Below the pieces are notes generated by a model. That model searched no databases and was not told the DNA's origin. It saw only the letters and a list, made by a program, of their open reading frames with translations. A DNA stretch of 64,000 nt. Source: Zygaena filipendulae. Lineage: Eukaryota > Arthropoda > Insecta > Lepidoptera > Zygaenidae. The stretch covers positions 8,040,501 to 8,104,500 of the forward strand of contig OU015659.1 of assembly GCA_907165275.2 (NCBI GenBank), in the 5' to 3' direction. The position numbers and the translations under genes were made by a program. Shown piece after piece: positions 32,601 to 42,387 of the stretch (its first letter is position 1; every line of letters starts with the position of its first letter).

Positions 32601-35600
32601 TGCCAATCTGTGCTCCACCAAATACTATGGCACCCATACGAGCTCGTTCTGTTTTTGGTGCCCATCGTGATACCATAGTCATGAGCGCTGGCATGGTGGG
32701 ACCCTGGTGAATGGGAAAAAAAAGTGTAAAAATTAGAACTATTTTCATAAAGTACATTAAATTGTACTTCTTTCGTGAATAAAAAAGCCAAACTATGGAA
32801 ACCCTGAGCAAATAATAATAATAATAATCCCCCCAATTGATCCCACACTAAGCTATAAGCTTGTGTCATGCATGGAAACCAAGCATACGTGGTATATACT
32901 ACACATATTATTACATATATATTATACTATAGATATATATATACACACCCAGACTGGAAAATGAAACCCTGTGTTCATCACACAAGTCCACCCCCACCGG
33001 GAATCGAACCCGGAACCTCTTGATTAGCGGGCAGGCATGGTGACCATTGCACCAATAGGGTCGTCAAATGCCAGTGCATTCACGCATACACTCAGAAGAA
33101 TAACTAAAGCATATTCTTCTGAGCGCATACATCACTGTTTCCTAACCAAATTCATATTTTAGTTGTAGTTTTAGTTATAACTTCTTGCTTATCTAATTTA
33201 TAATAATATGTTTTATATTAGGTTAGGTATGTGAATGAATTGTAGCATTACGGTTTCATCCAACTTATTATTTGTTGCATACCAACAATCTTTTGCTAAA
33301 TCCATCCAATCCATAATTGATGGTGAACCACCAGCAAACAAATCTTACACCTATCACATTTCCAAGATGTCATAACTGATATAAAGGACTGTAGGATTTG
33401 ATAACGTTGATAACGTGGTGTAGGATCTAGTAATATGGGATCAAGCCATCAAACAGATAGATGTTTCGTGTAAAATATTATTGAGTATTATGATAAAAGT
33501 TAAAAATGTATTTTAAATTTGATATTTTACATTCGAATAGATAATCTATTTGATAGCAGTAAACTAAATAAATAGAACAGCGGGGTTAGCCAAGTTGACA
33601 TTCTACAATCGTTGACGCATAGAAAACTAGAATAGAAAATTTGGGTTAGCCAATCAAAACTCTAGTTTTACGTGACCAATTGAAAACTAGAGTTTTGATT
33701 GGCTGATCAAGTGACATGACGGTTCGCTACTTATGTTTTCTATGCGTCAACGATTGTAGAATGTCAACTTGGCTAACCCCGCTGTTTAGTAATAGATAAT
33801 AAAGTACAAACATATTTCGTGATCGTTGTTTATAATCAATTTTGAGGTAAATGAACCGACTTTCAGTTAAATGTTAAAACAATTATCACGAAAACAGGAT
33901 AAAGATTTATGAATGCTTTTTTTTACTAATCACTGTATTAGTACTATAGTACTTGTGTATTGGAACTATTGGATCTTCATACGTAGATATTAGAAGCTCA
34001 CTAGAAGAACAAAATGACTGGAACCAAAACGAAATTTAGCTCAATGTTTGTATTCCAAAACCTCAATAACGATATATTGTAACTAAGACGCGTCTTAATA
34101 AAATCATAGAGTACTTATTATACTTACTTCGCCTAAGCCTTCCACCACTCTTAAAATGAAAAGAGCAGTTGCCCCACCGGTTTTGACTACAATAGGAGTT
34201 AAGAACGTACAAACAGCGGTGAAGAGTAGCCCCAATCCTAGCACCCACTTGCCGCCGTAACGCTCCGCCAGCATCCCCCCTGGTACATGGGTCAGCACGT
34301 AGCCGTAATAGAAAGCGCTCAGCAGGAGCCCCTGTGTGGCTTCACTCCATTCAAATAGCACCACCTGACATCAATAACAAGTCGGAACTGTAGAGCTCGT
34401 TACGTTATAGAGTTAAACTCCAAGATATATTAACACACCCAGACTGGAAAGTGGAAACCAGTGTTCATCACACAAAGTGCACCCCCACCGGGAATCGAAC
34501 CCGGAACCTCCTGATTAGCGGGCAGGCATGGTGACCTACTACGCCAACCGGGTCGTCAATCCTTAGCATTTGTTAACGTTCCCGCCCCGGGAACGTTACA
34601 GTATCTACTTTACAGCATTCACAACAACAACAATATTGCAGAAATTAATTAGCCAAAGTGCAATGTCATAATTTGTGTAGGTAGTTGAAATACGTAATTA
34701 AAATAAAATCCTAGTGTTTGTTTCGGCTTTTGCGTAACTGACGTGATTTTTGTTGCAGAGTCGGAAAGTGGTACGGACTTAAGGCAAAAAGTCTATACCT
34801 AGTATATATAGCTATATATACTGCCGCACTCAGAGTCGCTTTAATGATTACTGAATTTTAAGTAAAGATTTTTAAAACAAAATTGCCGCAATCAAATTAA
34901 ACGTTAAATAAAAATTAAATTAAATTAATGATTAAAATAATGTTAATTGGCATATCACTAAATTTAACTTAATTACTATTAATATTTTTTTAGCTTTATT
35001 TTAGGTTAGGTTAAGTTTAGTTTTAGTTTACCACTGTTAAATAGTTTTCGTCTATCTGTAAATTAATTAAATATTGTCTGTCGACTTACCGCCGCACTCA
35101 GAGTCGACTTTAATGATTACTTAGTTAAGTATAGATTTAGAAAACAAATCTGCCGAAATCAGAGACGTTCAGTAAATTAATGTTAATTGGCATTTAATGA
35201 GATGTAACTTAATTAGTTAAATGCCAATAAACATTAATTTATTAAACTTGTCTGATTGCGGCAGTTTTGTTTTAAAAATCCATTTAACTAAGTAATCATT
35301 AAAGTCGACTCTGAGTGCGGCGGTAAATTACTTAAATGCCAATACTTAATGAACGTTAAAATCTTAACCTAAAATTAGGTAATCATTAAAACGACTCTGA
35401 GTGCTGTCGTTAGCGCTTAAGTAGGTACTACTACCAGGAGTCCTAAATCTAATTTCCTATTACTATTGGATATTGTGCATTTGAACGACTGGATAGTAGG
35501 TACCTACCTATAGGTATATTTGAAGTACCAACGTATTATAAAATATTATCATAGATGACACTAAAGTGTGCCTGATTACAATAAGTAAACGTCGCTACTA

Positions 35601-38600
35601 CTTATATGAATAAAACAATAAAAGATAAACTTGCAAACGTACCTACTCTCTTTAGATTCACTGTACATTATTATTTACTAGCGGTTCCCTGCGTTTTCAC
35701 TCGCGTTGAAATTAACGCAGGTATTCCGGGATAAAAAGTAGATATGTAGTTTAGGTACCCAACTTATGTGTTATTCTGATGTATCAAGAAATCAGTCTTG
35801 TTTCTACCGTACCAAGCAATTATTGTGTTATTCGACGACTAAACTAAATGTTAACCATGCGGTAGCAATTAAGTAAATGAGACCGCGTTGCTAATTGTTA
35901 CTTAGATTTTTGAAATATGTGCATTATTTTTTTTTTACTAGCTGTGCCCCGCGGTTTCACCCGCGTGAGTTTCGGAATTCCCACAGGAAGTCCAAAATAG
36001 CTTAATTTATTCGTTGTAACATCGATCGGCTAATTAGCAGTGAAAGTCCCGTTAAATATAATAGGTACTCTTATATTGGACTCTACAAAAACAACATAAA
36101 CTATATATACCTAGTCTCATCTCATCGTTCTGAGAGATAAAAAAAAAACTTTTTTTTACTCAATATGATAGTCTTATAGTCCAACCTTTTGACTAAGGAC
36201 TAATTGCTGAAACAATCAAAGATACGAGCTAATAACGTGTGCACTGCTAATGCGCGGAGCGTCACAATATATCACAATGTATGTCCCTATTGTTTATCAA
36301 AACACGACAGTTATCCTTGTTACAATATTAAAAATGTGAATGTGAGCACAGAGCAAATAAATTTACTAGAGAGGACATGTAGGCAGGGCAGGTGCGCCAC
36401 ATGGCAAAGGAAGTAAGAGCAAATGCTCTAACTTGCCCAATACTTCTTTTTCTTCCATCCTAAGTAGGTATATTTACCACAATATTCCAGAAACTGTGAA
36501 TTTTGAAAACAGTGACTCAGTAAAAACATAACCATAAAGCGTTTAATACATTTCTTTACGTTAATGAATGTTTTAGTGCCTAGTGAATAGTTTTGTGTGC
36601 GAAAATCACCCGGCGACACTGGTTTTCATCTGTTTTCATACTAAACAAAGTTGATGTCTCTCCTATCTGTTATTTTCTGTTCTGTGAATGGAGTATAGTC
36701 GTTTGGTTTTTTTATGTTTCTTCCGCTATCGCGTCTTATCACCTACCTACTCAACCGGTCATCATGAAATTTCGCATTCACGTTGTCAGAGATACGAGAG
36801 TGATATTAGTCAATTTTTATACCGTAACTCCTGCGGGAACTTTGAAATTAATGCGGGTGAAACCGCGGGTACAGCCAGTAGGTAAATAATAATTTTATTG
36901 ATTGATACATGAGCTATCCCGCGCGGTTTCAGCCGCAATAATTTCGGAGTTCCCACGGAGTTGTTCCATACAAACTTTGCCCCCCTTTTTACCCAGGGAT
37001 AGAATTTTCAAAAATCCTTTCTTATCGGATGCCTACGTGCCCAAAGAACACACCCTCCATGTTTCAGATCTCTACGATCAGCGGTTTAAGCTGTGTGTTC
37101 ATTCAGAACAACGCATTAAGAGTAGATATTTATCATTTTAGTCTTATACAGCTTAAATTAAAAGCAAATCAGATTCGAATAAATTCTAAATATATTTTGT
37201 ATCTACAAAGTGATATTTATGTCCTTACTACAACTCCCTGACTTCTGAGTCGACTGATTCAAAATCCCTTCATACCAATAAAATCTTTTTGGCTCATATT
37301 TATTAAGGTGCGTACGAGAGACGGGATGCCTTTTTTAAGAGTAGGTACTGGAAAAATCATATACGAGATAGGTAGGTAGACGGTGAGTGATCGATTACTT
37401 GTAATAAAATCATATAGATATTTGTGCACTAAATTAATACTTACATCGCCAGTATCAACTCTGTAATAGCTTTTCATGGTGACATTCGAGATAATGTAGG
37501 GATCAGGGCAAGCGTCGGGGTCGTAGTGCGCGTCGCCCTCGACGGCCACCGTTCTTTTGACCATCTGTGTAATGGCCAAGTTGAGGCAGACCCGCATCGT
37601 ATAGGCGTTCGCAATGGCCAGCAAAGCCATCACAGCCATGACATACCGCTGCGGTATTATAAACACTGGAATAAAGTAAACGATATCTAATACTAATAAT
37701 ATCATAAAGAGGTAAAGTTTGTGAGTTTGTGAATTGTGAGTTTGTGAGTTTGAGACGTTGTAGGGGGTAATTTCTGGATCTACTGAACAGATTTTGAAAA
37801 TTCCTTCACTTATAGGAAGCTACAGTGATCCTGAGTGAAATAGGGTACTTTTTACCCCGAAATTCCCGCGGGAATCCGGAGTTTGTGAGTTTAGGGGTTT
37901 GTGAGGTTGTAGGGGGTATAAACTCTGGATTATTCAGCCGATTTTGAATTTTTTTTCACTTCTACAGTGATCCTGAGTGACATAGAGTACTTTTTATACC
38001 GAAATTCCCACGGGAACTCCGAAATTACCGCGGGTGAAACCGCAGGGATAGCTGGTAATTCATAAATTCTGACTCCAAAAAGATAAAGCCTGTTCATGAA
38101 AGACGTTAGAGCTGGCTAGTAATTTTTTTATTTAGTTTTTTCTACGTAGAGTTTTAATTATTTTAATGATATTGTTTGAATTCGGTACTATTATTCGATT
38201 AACCTAGTAAATTCGTTTGTTTAAAAAAGTTAATCGTCAATAGAATACAAGAAAAATCAAAATGAATTAAATTATTTTCAGTATGTACATTCGTTTTTGT
38301 TATTAATTGTATTTTAAATTCATCTTAACTCCCTTGGCTACTATCCCGATTCTTCAGTGGTAGTCTCACCATAGGTATTATGGGGTTTCCTATATACACA
38401 ACACTATGGGGTCTCGTAAGTTATGTTTGTGTTGCCAAGTTTTTTTTTATTATCTTCATCCAGTTAAAATTAAGTGTTCGTCCACTATCAATTATTAATA
38501 TAAATTTATTTCGTTTCAAGATTCTTTAGAAATCTGGAAACCTATTTTTGTATCTATATTAATTATAGCGAGAATTATTCAATTCAATAGATAAAATATA

Positions 38601-38644
38601 ATATACTCACATTTCGACAACACTAGCCGCCATCCTGTTAACAT
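29435..38644 (-). CDS. SLC17-type MFS transporter, copy B (8 coding exons)
   Basis: Paralogue of copy A, upstream of it on the same strand. Join: 38611-38644, 37445-37665, 34128-34364, 32497-32703, 32066-32239, 30946-31162, 30617-30855, 29435-29644; 512 residues. It carries the same landmarks: AYTMRVCLNLAITQMV in helix 1, a loop sequon NVT, GYVLTHVPGGMLAERYGGKW, RVVEGLGE, FGGAQIGNIAG, GHDWGYFTMVTDLPKYM, LDISPNYAG, and C-terminal GEQLWWDDVKKHGYP with a Lys/Asn/Glu-rich tail. Intron positions and phases equal those of A, so one gene arose from the other by tandem duplication. Protein divergence is large outside the motifs, so the duplication is not recent. Introns are loaded with MITEs and SINEs. 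A young copia element sits about 0.8 kb upstream of the start codon on the opposite strand. Substrate unknown. Confidence 0.92.
30024..30054. repeat. (CT)n microsatellite
   Basis: CTGTCTGTCTCTCTCTCTCT tract in the last intron of transporter B. Confidence 0.9.
30617..30855 (-). CDS. Transporter B exon 7
   Basis: Residues 364-443: ATGPGICIIMASYSGC, INALDISPNYAGTTSAM, VTPYLIGLLTPD. Acceptor tttttcag, donor gtaagt. Same length (239 nt) as in A. Confidence 0.92.
30946..31162 (-). CDS. Transporter B exon 6
   Basis: Residues 292-363 plus one base: IGHDWGYFTMVTDLPKYMTD, helix 8, basic loop KIYTTI. Acceptor attgcag; donor gtataa, weaker than consensus. Same length (217 nt) as the exon in A. Confidence 0.9.
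31422..31875. mobile_element. TA-flanked MITE with GGGTAAAACC ends
   Basis: Begins GGGTAAAACCAGGATAGTTG and ends with nearly the inverted sequence (CAACTATCCGGGTTTTACCC); TA on both sides. Lies in intron 5 of transporter B. Confidence 0.8.
32066..32239 (-). CDS. Transporter B exon 5
   Basis: Residues 234-291: TVLCYSTPNTHPYISDSEKKF central loop, PVPWKALLRSVPLWCLIIAG. Acceptor ctcttcag, donor gtaagt. Confidence 0.9.
32497..32703 (-). CDS. Transporter B exon 4
   Basis: Residues 165-233: GPTMPALM, RWAPKTERARMGAIVFGGAQIGNIAGSY and helix 6 ending FALW. Acceptor ttcaccag, donor gtgagt. One codon shorter than the A exon. Confidence 0.92.
32813..33064 (-). mobile_element. tRNA-derived SINE (full length)
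   Basis: Minus strand starts GACGACCCTATTGGTGCAAT (A-box-like) followed by GGTTCGATTCC (B box) and a non-tRNA body, and ends in ATT trinucleotide repeats. In intron 3 of transporter B, just upstream of exon 4. Confidence 0.8.
33576..33786. mobile_element. 211-bp foldback MITE (AACAGCGGGGTTAGCC)
   Basis: The two halves are near-complete reverse complements: AACAGCGGGGTTAGCCAAGT at the left, its complement at the right, with the arms meeting near 33680. In intron 3 of transporter B. A diverged half copy lies at 7761-7870. Confidence 0.85.
34128..34364 (-). CDS. Transporter B exon 3
   Basis: Residues 86-164: EWSEATQGLLLSAFYYGYVL, GGMLAERYGGKW and FILRVVEGLGE. Acceptor gatgtcag, donor gtaagt. 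Confidence 0.92.
34432..34557 (-). mobile_element. tRNA-derived SINE, 3'-truncated copy
   Basis: Same tRNA-like head (GACGACCCGGTTGGCG, GGTTCGATTCC) as 32813-33064 but ends after GTCTGGGTGTG. Lies just upstream of transporter B exon 3. Confidence 0.78.
34821..35412. mobile_element. Foldback MITE interrupted by a copy of its own family
   Basis: Outer element starts TGCCGCACTCAGAGTCG (34823) and ends with the inverted version near 35408 (CGACTCTGAGTGCTG). In its middle lies a second, better preserved copy at 35091-35323. Both are in intron 2 of transporter B. Confidence 0.75.
35091..35323. mobile_element. Inner foldback MITE (CCGCCGCACTCAGAG)
   Basis: TIRs of about 40 bp matching essentially perfectly, from CCGCCGCACTCAGAGTCGAC to its complement, flanked by TA. 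A solitary worn remnant of this family is seen at about 23811-23868. Confidence 0.82.
35677..36065 (+). repeat. Two CTAGCTGT SINE fragments in transporter B intron 2
   Basis: Short copy 35677-35745 and a GTGAGTTTCGG-subtype copy from 35938. Confidence 0.7.
36385..36655 (+). repeat. Interspersed repeat (GGTGCGCC...GCAAATGCTCTAAC), copy 1
   Basis: Runs from GGCAGGTGCGCCAC through GTGACTCAGTAAAAACATAA to CGACACTGGTTTTCATCTG. The same order is found inverted at 45575-45995. In intron 2 of transporter B. Confidence 0.65.
36735..37135. repeat. Head-to-head CTAGCTGT SINE pair in transporter B intron 2
   Basis: Minus copy about 36735-36880 and plus copy about 36908-37135, heads facing across ~27 bp. 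Confidence 0.7.
37445..37665 (-). CDS. Transporter B exon 2
   Basis: Residues 12-85: helix 1 and a long acidic/Pro-containing external loop (DAHYDPDACPDPY, sequon NVT) ending YYRVDTGD. Acceptor attccag, donor gtaagt. The loop is longer than in A and not clearly alignable with it. Confidence 0.87.
37735..38057 (-). repeat. Two tandem minus-strand CTAGCTGT SINE copies in transporter B intron 1
   Basis: Both contain the GACGTTGTAGGGGGTAAT / GTGATCCTGAGTGA variant block; only the second keeps its head. Confidence 0.7.
38611..38644 (-). CDS. Transporter B exon 1 (start codon)
   Basis: Encodes MLTGWRLVLSK plus one base; donor gtgagt. Phase-1 split codon joins exon 2 as KL-FIIPQRY, exactly parallel to copy A. 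Confidence 0.8.
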
Positions 38645-39412
38645 TTTGTCTCGCTAACACTGTGTCTAAACAAACAGAACAAAATAATTATAAAAATACA
38701 CTTAAAACTGCTAAAGAAAATCTAGACACTTTACGTCGTGAACATATTGATCTACGATCGATGTCTAACTGGCGCACATTCCGTTCAATGGCAAATAGAC
38801 TTTGCGACAGTACTACAGTCCCGCGAATTGCTTCAGTCCATCCCGGATCAGGAAAAAAAAACTATCAAAACGTTTTACACCGCCGATGTGCTTAACAAAA
38901 AAAACCAATCACGACTGATTACAATTTCCTTCTTTCATCAAATATATAGTTAAAACGAATAAACAACCTTGCGAGCATTTATTATGCTTTGTTTTCCTCG
39001 TCTTCTCTCTACAGTCTACTAATGTTAAATTATAACAAATTAAAGTTACTACGATATATCGCAAGTAAATACAACGAAGATATAACAAACAGATAACATT
39101 GCTATTCGTTTATTTATTTAAGCAAATCTAATTTGATTTTAAACTGTAGTAAAAATAATATTTAAGTATATAGGTAGGTACTTACAAGAGCAGTAAATTA
39201 GAGTCAAGCAGCTTTATAATAAAGAAAATAAACCTACGATTTATTAATTACATTAATAGTAAAGGTACATGGTGTAATTTTAAACGAGATATTTTTGAAG
39301 CCCTTGATAATTTATACTTTGTGATACATGTAAGTATTAAAAATATAAATAAACAAAAAAAAACATACTGATATATCACAATAAAAACGTCAAGTAAAAA
39401 AAAACATACATA
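38645..39412. other. Upstream region of transporter B
   Basis: About 770 bp between the B start codon and the copia insertion. It must hold at least part of the 5' UTR and promoter. It has a moderate-GC portion (38730-38870) with an opposite-strand open frame that shows no family motif. Confidence 0.5.
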
Positions 39413-39417
39413 CAATC

Positions 39418-39591
39418 TGTTAAAACTCTTTTATGTTTATACTGAGAACACTGTCAATTTGATATTTAAATATTTTTATACACATTCTTTTGTTTGATCA
39501 CTGTTGTATGTCATTCCTTTTGAAACTATAATATATTTATCTTACCTTTTTCACCTGACTTTTATATTACTCTGCTACCCAAGTAACAAGT
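39418..39591 (+). repeat. 5' LTR of copia element
   Basis: Begins TGTTAAAACTC; an internal near-terminal inverted repeat TGTTA/TAACA would end it at 39588, but placing the end at AAGT (39591) gives a clean 5-bp target duplication. Only about 174 bp, short as in many insect copia elements. Confidence 0.88.
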
Positions 39592-39605
39592 GGTTATGGG
39601 CCCAG
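39592..39605 (+). other. Primer-binding site, initiator Met tRNA half
   Basis: GGTTATGGGCCCAG directly after the 5' LTR. It is complementary to the anticodon stem-loop of tRNA-iMet (CTGGGCCCATAACC), the internal tRNA half used by Drosophila copia, rather than to a tRNA 3' end. Confidence 0.75.
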
Positions 39606-39669
39606 GAAATAACTGATAAGTGGTTATAGGTCTCAAATAAGTCTTTTAAAAAAGGTTAAGAAAAGTGCA

Positions 39670-42387
39670 ATGGATACTCCATCGACTTCACAGTCGGCAC
39701 ATTCTTCAAAAGATTTTCAGACAGCGCAGAACTCAACAAATATAAGCATATCAAAGCTAAAAGGATCAGCTAACTTCAGCACATGGGCATTTGCCATAGA
39801 ATGCATGCTCACTGACCTAGAGTTGTGGGAAGTCGTTGTAAAACCCGCTGACCTCTCCAACCCTGATCAAAAACGGAAAGATCAGAAGGCTCGTGCGAAA
39901 ATATGTTTATCTTGTGAAGAATCCATCTATCCCGTTATAAGGTCAGCAAAAACCGCATTTGAAACATTCAGTTGTTTACGAAAAGCTTATGCTGATGGTG
40001 GACTCACAAGGAGGCTTGCACTGATGAAAAAACTCTTAACAAATTCGTTCAAAGGAAAGATTCAACAGTATGTGAATGAGTCACTAGCTATCCAACAAGA
40101 ACTACAAGGAATTGGAGCACAAGTGGATGATGAATTCTTAGCTATTATAATGCTCACTGGACTTCCAGAAAAATATCATCCCTTAGTTATGGCCATCGAA
40201 CACTCTAATATGAAGATCACCACGGAAAATGTAGTGACAGCTCTTCTAAAAGAAGAATCACGAGCTGTACAGTCCTCAGCAGATACCAGCAGATCTCCAG
40301 ATACAGCGCTATGCACCAAGAAACAAACAAAGAAGAAATTTTGTTCCTATTGTAAAAAATTAGGGCATATAGTGAGTGAATGTAGGATTCTAAAAAATAA
40401 GAAAAACAAGAATGTTTCGGTTTCGTCAAATGTTTGTACAAATTATACTTCCGAATTTACACTTTCATCTTGTTTCACTAATCGTTCACCCACAGGTTCA
40501 CAAGATTGGTTTCTTGATTCCGGCGCAAGCTCCCACATGAGTAACAGGAGAGAGTGGTTCGAGTTCTTGTCCCCTCACGTAACTCCTATCACTGTGGCAA
40601 ATAAGGAGACTTTATTGAGTCATGGTAAGGGCACTGTAAATATAAATATTTCCGATGGTGTAAATAAAATTAGTAATGTATTATATGTTCCTGGTCTCGC
40701 TACAAATCTTTTATCTGTAAGTAGTTTAGTTAAGAAAGGATTCGATGTATTGTTTACGCCGAAAGGCGCAACAATATTTCAAAGCGGTGGCTGTCATGTG
40801 ACAAATCCCGTCATTGCCACAGGGTCGAATCACAACGGTATGTTTAGATTAAATGTAAATAAATTGCATTCCTTGTATACTTCCACCAAAGAGTCTGCAC
40901 TACTTTGGCATAGACGTCTTGGCCATCTTAATACAAAGAGCATGGATATATTAAAAAATAAATGTATCGGCCTAGACTATATTGGAAGTTACCACGGAAC
41001 ATGTATTCCGTGTCTACAAGGTAAATTTTCAAAGAAACCGTTTAAGAACTCAAAAAGTAGATCGAGTAAAGTCCTACAACTTATTCATTCGGACTTATGC
41101 GGACCTATGAGTACGCACTCGTGGGGCGGAGCCCTATATTTATTAACATTTACCGACGACTACTCTCGTAAAACTTTTGGATATTTATTAACATTTACCG
41201 ACGACTACTCTCGTAAAACTTTTGGATATCCTTTGAAAACAAAAGCCGAAGTTTACACAAAGTTTGTCGAATTTAAGCATTTAGTCGAAAATCAAACGGG
41301 AGAAAAAATTAAAATTCTCCGTTCAGATAATGGTCGGGAATATGTAAATAGCGACATGATAACGTTTATGAGGGAGAATGGTATAGTGCACAAAACCACG
41401 GTGCCGTACACTCCTCAACAAAACGGAGTTTCAGAACGTGTAAATAGAACGATCATTGAAAAAGCAAGATCTATGCTAAAAGACTCGAATTTACCTTTAG
41501 CGTACTGGGGAGAAGCGGTAAATACGGCAATTTATTTAAAAAATCGTTCACCCACGCAAGCTTTAAATAACAAGATTCCAGAAGAAGTATGGACCGGCAA
41601 TAAAGTCGACCTTTCTCACTTGCGAATCTTTGGCTGCGAAGCTCACGTCCTCGTACCCAAAGAAAAGCGTTCAAAACTGGAATCCAAAACTAAAGTTTGT
41701 ATCTTTGTTGGCTATTCTATAGAAAGCAAAGGTTATCGCTTAATAGACCCTAATAATCCTCGGCAGATTATTATTGCTAGAGATGTAGCGTTTATTGAAG
41801 ATAAAACGCATGAAGAGTCTAATCCAAATTCCTCACATAACGAAGAGTCACCCCAACCACAACCATCTGTAATCTTTGTACCCATTCAAAATGATGAAGA
41901 ACCAGTTTCACAGCCACAATATCAAGTACAGTCAGACAGTGAAGACACTCAACCCGAGATGTCACCATCTTTAGAACAGCTGACTATACCGGATGAACCT
42001 CTTACTCATGAAGTTTCCCCAATTATTTCTGAACCTGAACCCATTGTAGAGACATCAACTGAAAGACGATACCCTCTCCGAGACAGGCGTCCTCCTGAGA
42101 GATATCAGGAGAATCTCTACATGACATCAGATCAGGAACCAGAAACTTACAAAGAAGTTACAGAGCATCCGCAAAAAGACAAGTGGCTAGAAGCGATGAA
42201 AGCAGAATACAATTCATTGATTCAGCATGGAACCTGGATTCTAGTTGATAGACCATCCGGCAGGAAGACAACAAAATGTAAATGGGTATACAAAATAAAA
42301 AAAGGACACAAGTGGGAACATTACAAAATACAAAGCCAGACTAGTAGCCAAAGGGTTCACCCAAATAGCTGGAGTAGACTATGGTGA
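39670..42387 (+). CDS. Copia gag-pol, first reading frame (gag, protease, integrase, start of RT)
   Basis: 905 codons. Gag N-terminal region; CCHC zinc knuckle with C225, C228, H233, C238; protease active site LDSGASSHM with D283; integrase HHCC zinc finger (H414, H419, C445, C448) and catalytic D475 (HSDLCGP), D553 (RSDNGREY) and E589 (QQNGVSE), with the usual 35 residues between the last two. A 15-residue unit (LLTFTDDYSRKTFGY) is repeated at 491-520, lengthening the gap between the first two acidic residues. The frame then runs into the beginning of reverse transcriptase and drifts out of frame after the A run at 42297-42303, ending at a stop 40 bases before the next ATG. Confidence 0.93.
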   Translation: MDTPSTSQSAHSSKDFQTAQNSTNISISKLKGSANFSTWAFAIECMLTDLELWEVVVKPADLSNPDQKRKDQKARAKICLSCEESIYPVIRSAKTAFETFSCLRKAYADGGLTRRLALMKKLLTNSFKGKIQQYVNESLAIQQELQGIGAQVDDEFLAIIMLTGLPEKYHPLVMAIEHSNMKITTENVVTALLKEESRAVQSSADTSRSPDTALCTKKQTKKKFCSYCKKLGHIVSECRILKNKKNKNVSVSSNVCTNYTSEFTLSSCFTNRSPTGSQDWFLDSGASSHMSNRREWFEFLSPHVTPITVANKETLLSHGKGTVNINISDGVNKISNVLYVPGLATNLLSVSSLVKKGFDVLFTPKGATIFQSGGCHVTNPVIATGSNHNGMFRLNVNKLHSLYTSTKESALLWHRRLGHLNTKSMDILKNKCIGLDYIGSYHGTCIPCLQGKFSKKPFKNSKSRSSKVLQLIHSDLCGPMSTHSWGGALYLLTFTDDYSRKTFGYLLTFTDDYSRKTFGYPLKTKAEVYTKFVEFKHLVENQTGEKIKILRSDNGREYVNSDMITFMRENGIVHKTTVPYTPQQNGVSERVNRTIIEKARSMLKDSNLPLAYWGEAVNTAIYLKNRSPTQALNNKIPEEVWTGNKVDLSHLRIFGCEAHVLVPKEKRSKLESKTKVCIFVGYSIESKGYRLIDPNNPRQIIIARDVAFIEDKTHEESNPNSSHNEESPQPQPSVIFVPIQNDEEPVSQPQYQVQSDSEDTQPEMSPSLEQLTIPDEPLTHEVSPIISEPEPIVETSTERRYPLRDRRPPERYQENLYMTSDQEPETYKEVTEHPQKDKWLEAMKAEYNSLIQHGTWILVDRPSGRKTTKCKWVYKIKKGHKWEHYKIQSQTSSQRVHPNSWSRLW

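Noticed and set aside
32489..32869. Alternative-frame minus-strand open frame over transporter B exon 4
   Set aside because: Reads the transporter exon out of frame; the correct frame gives the conserved SLC17 segment.
32990..33064. Possible genuine tRNA gene
   Set aside because: A and B boxes are present, but no closing acceptor stem, and the head is followed by a SINE body repeated at 34432 and 10841.
38662..38953. Plus-strand open frames just upstream of transporter B
   Set aside because: No family motif, overlapping frames, and the region is the promoter/5' UTR side of transporter B on the other strand.
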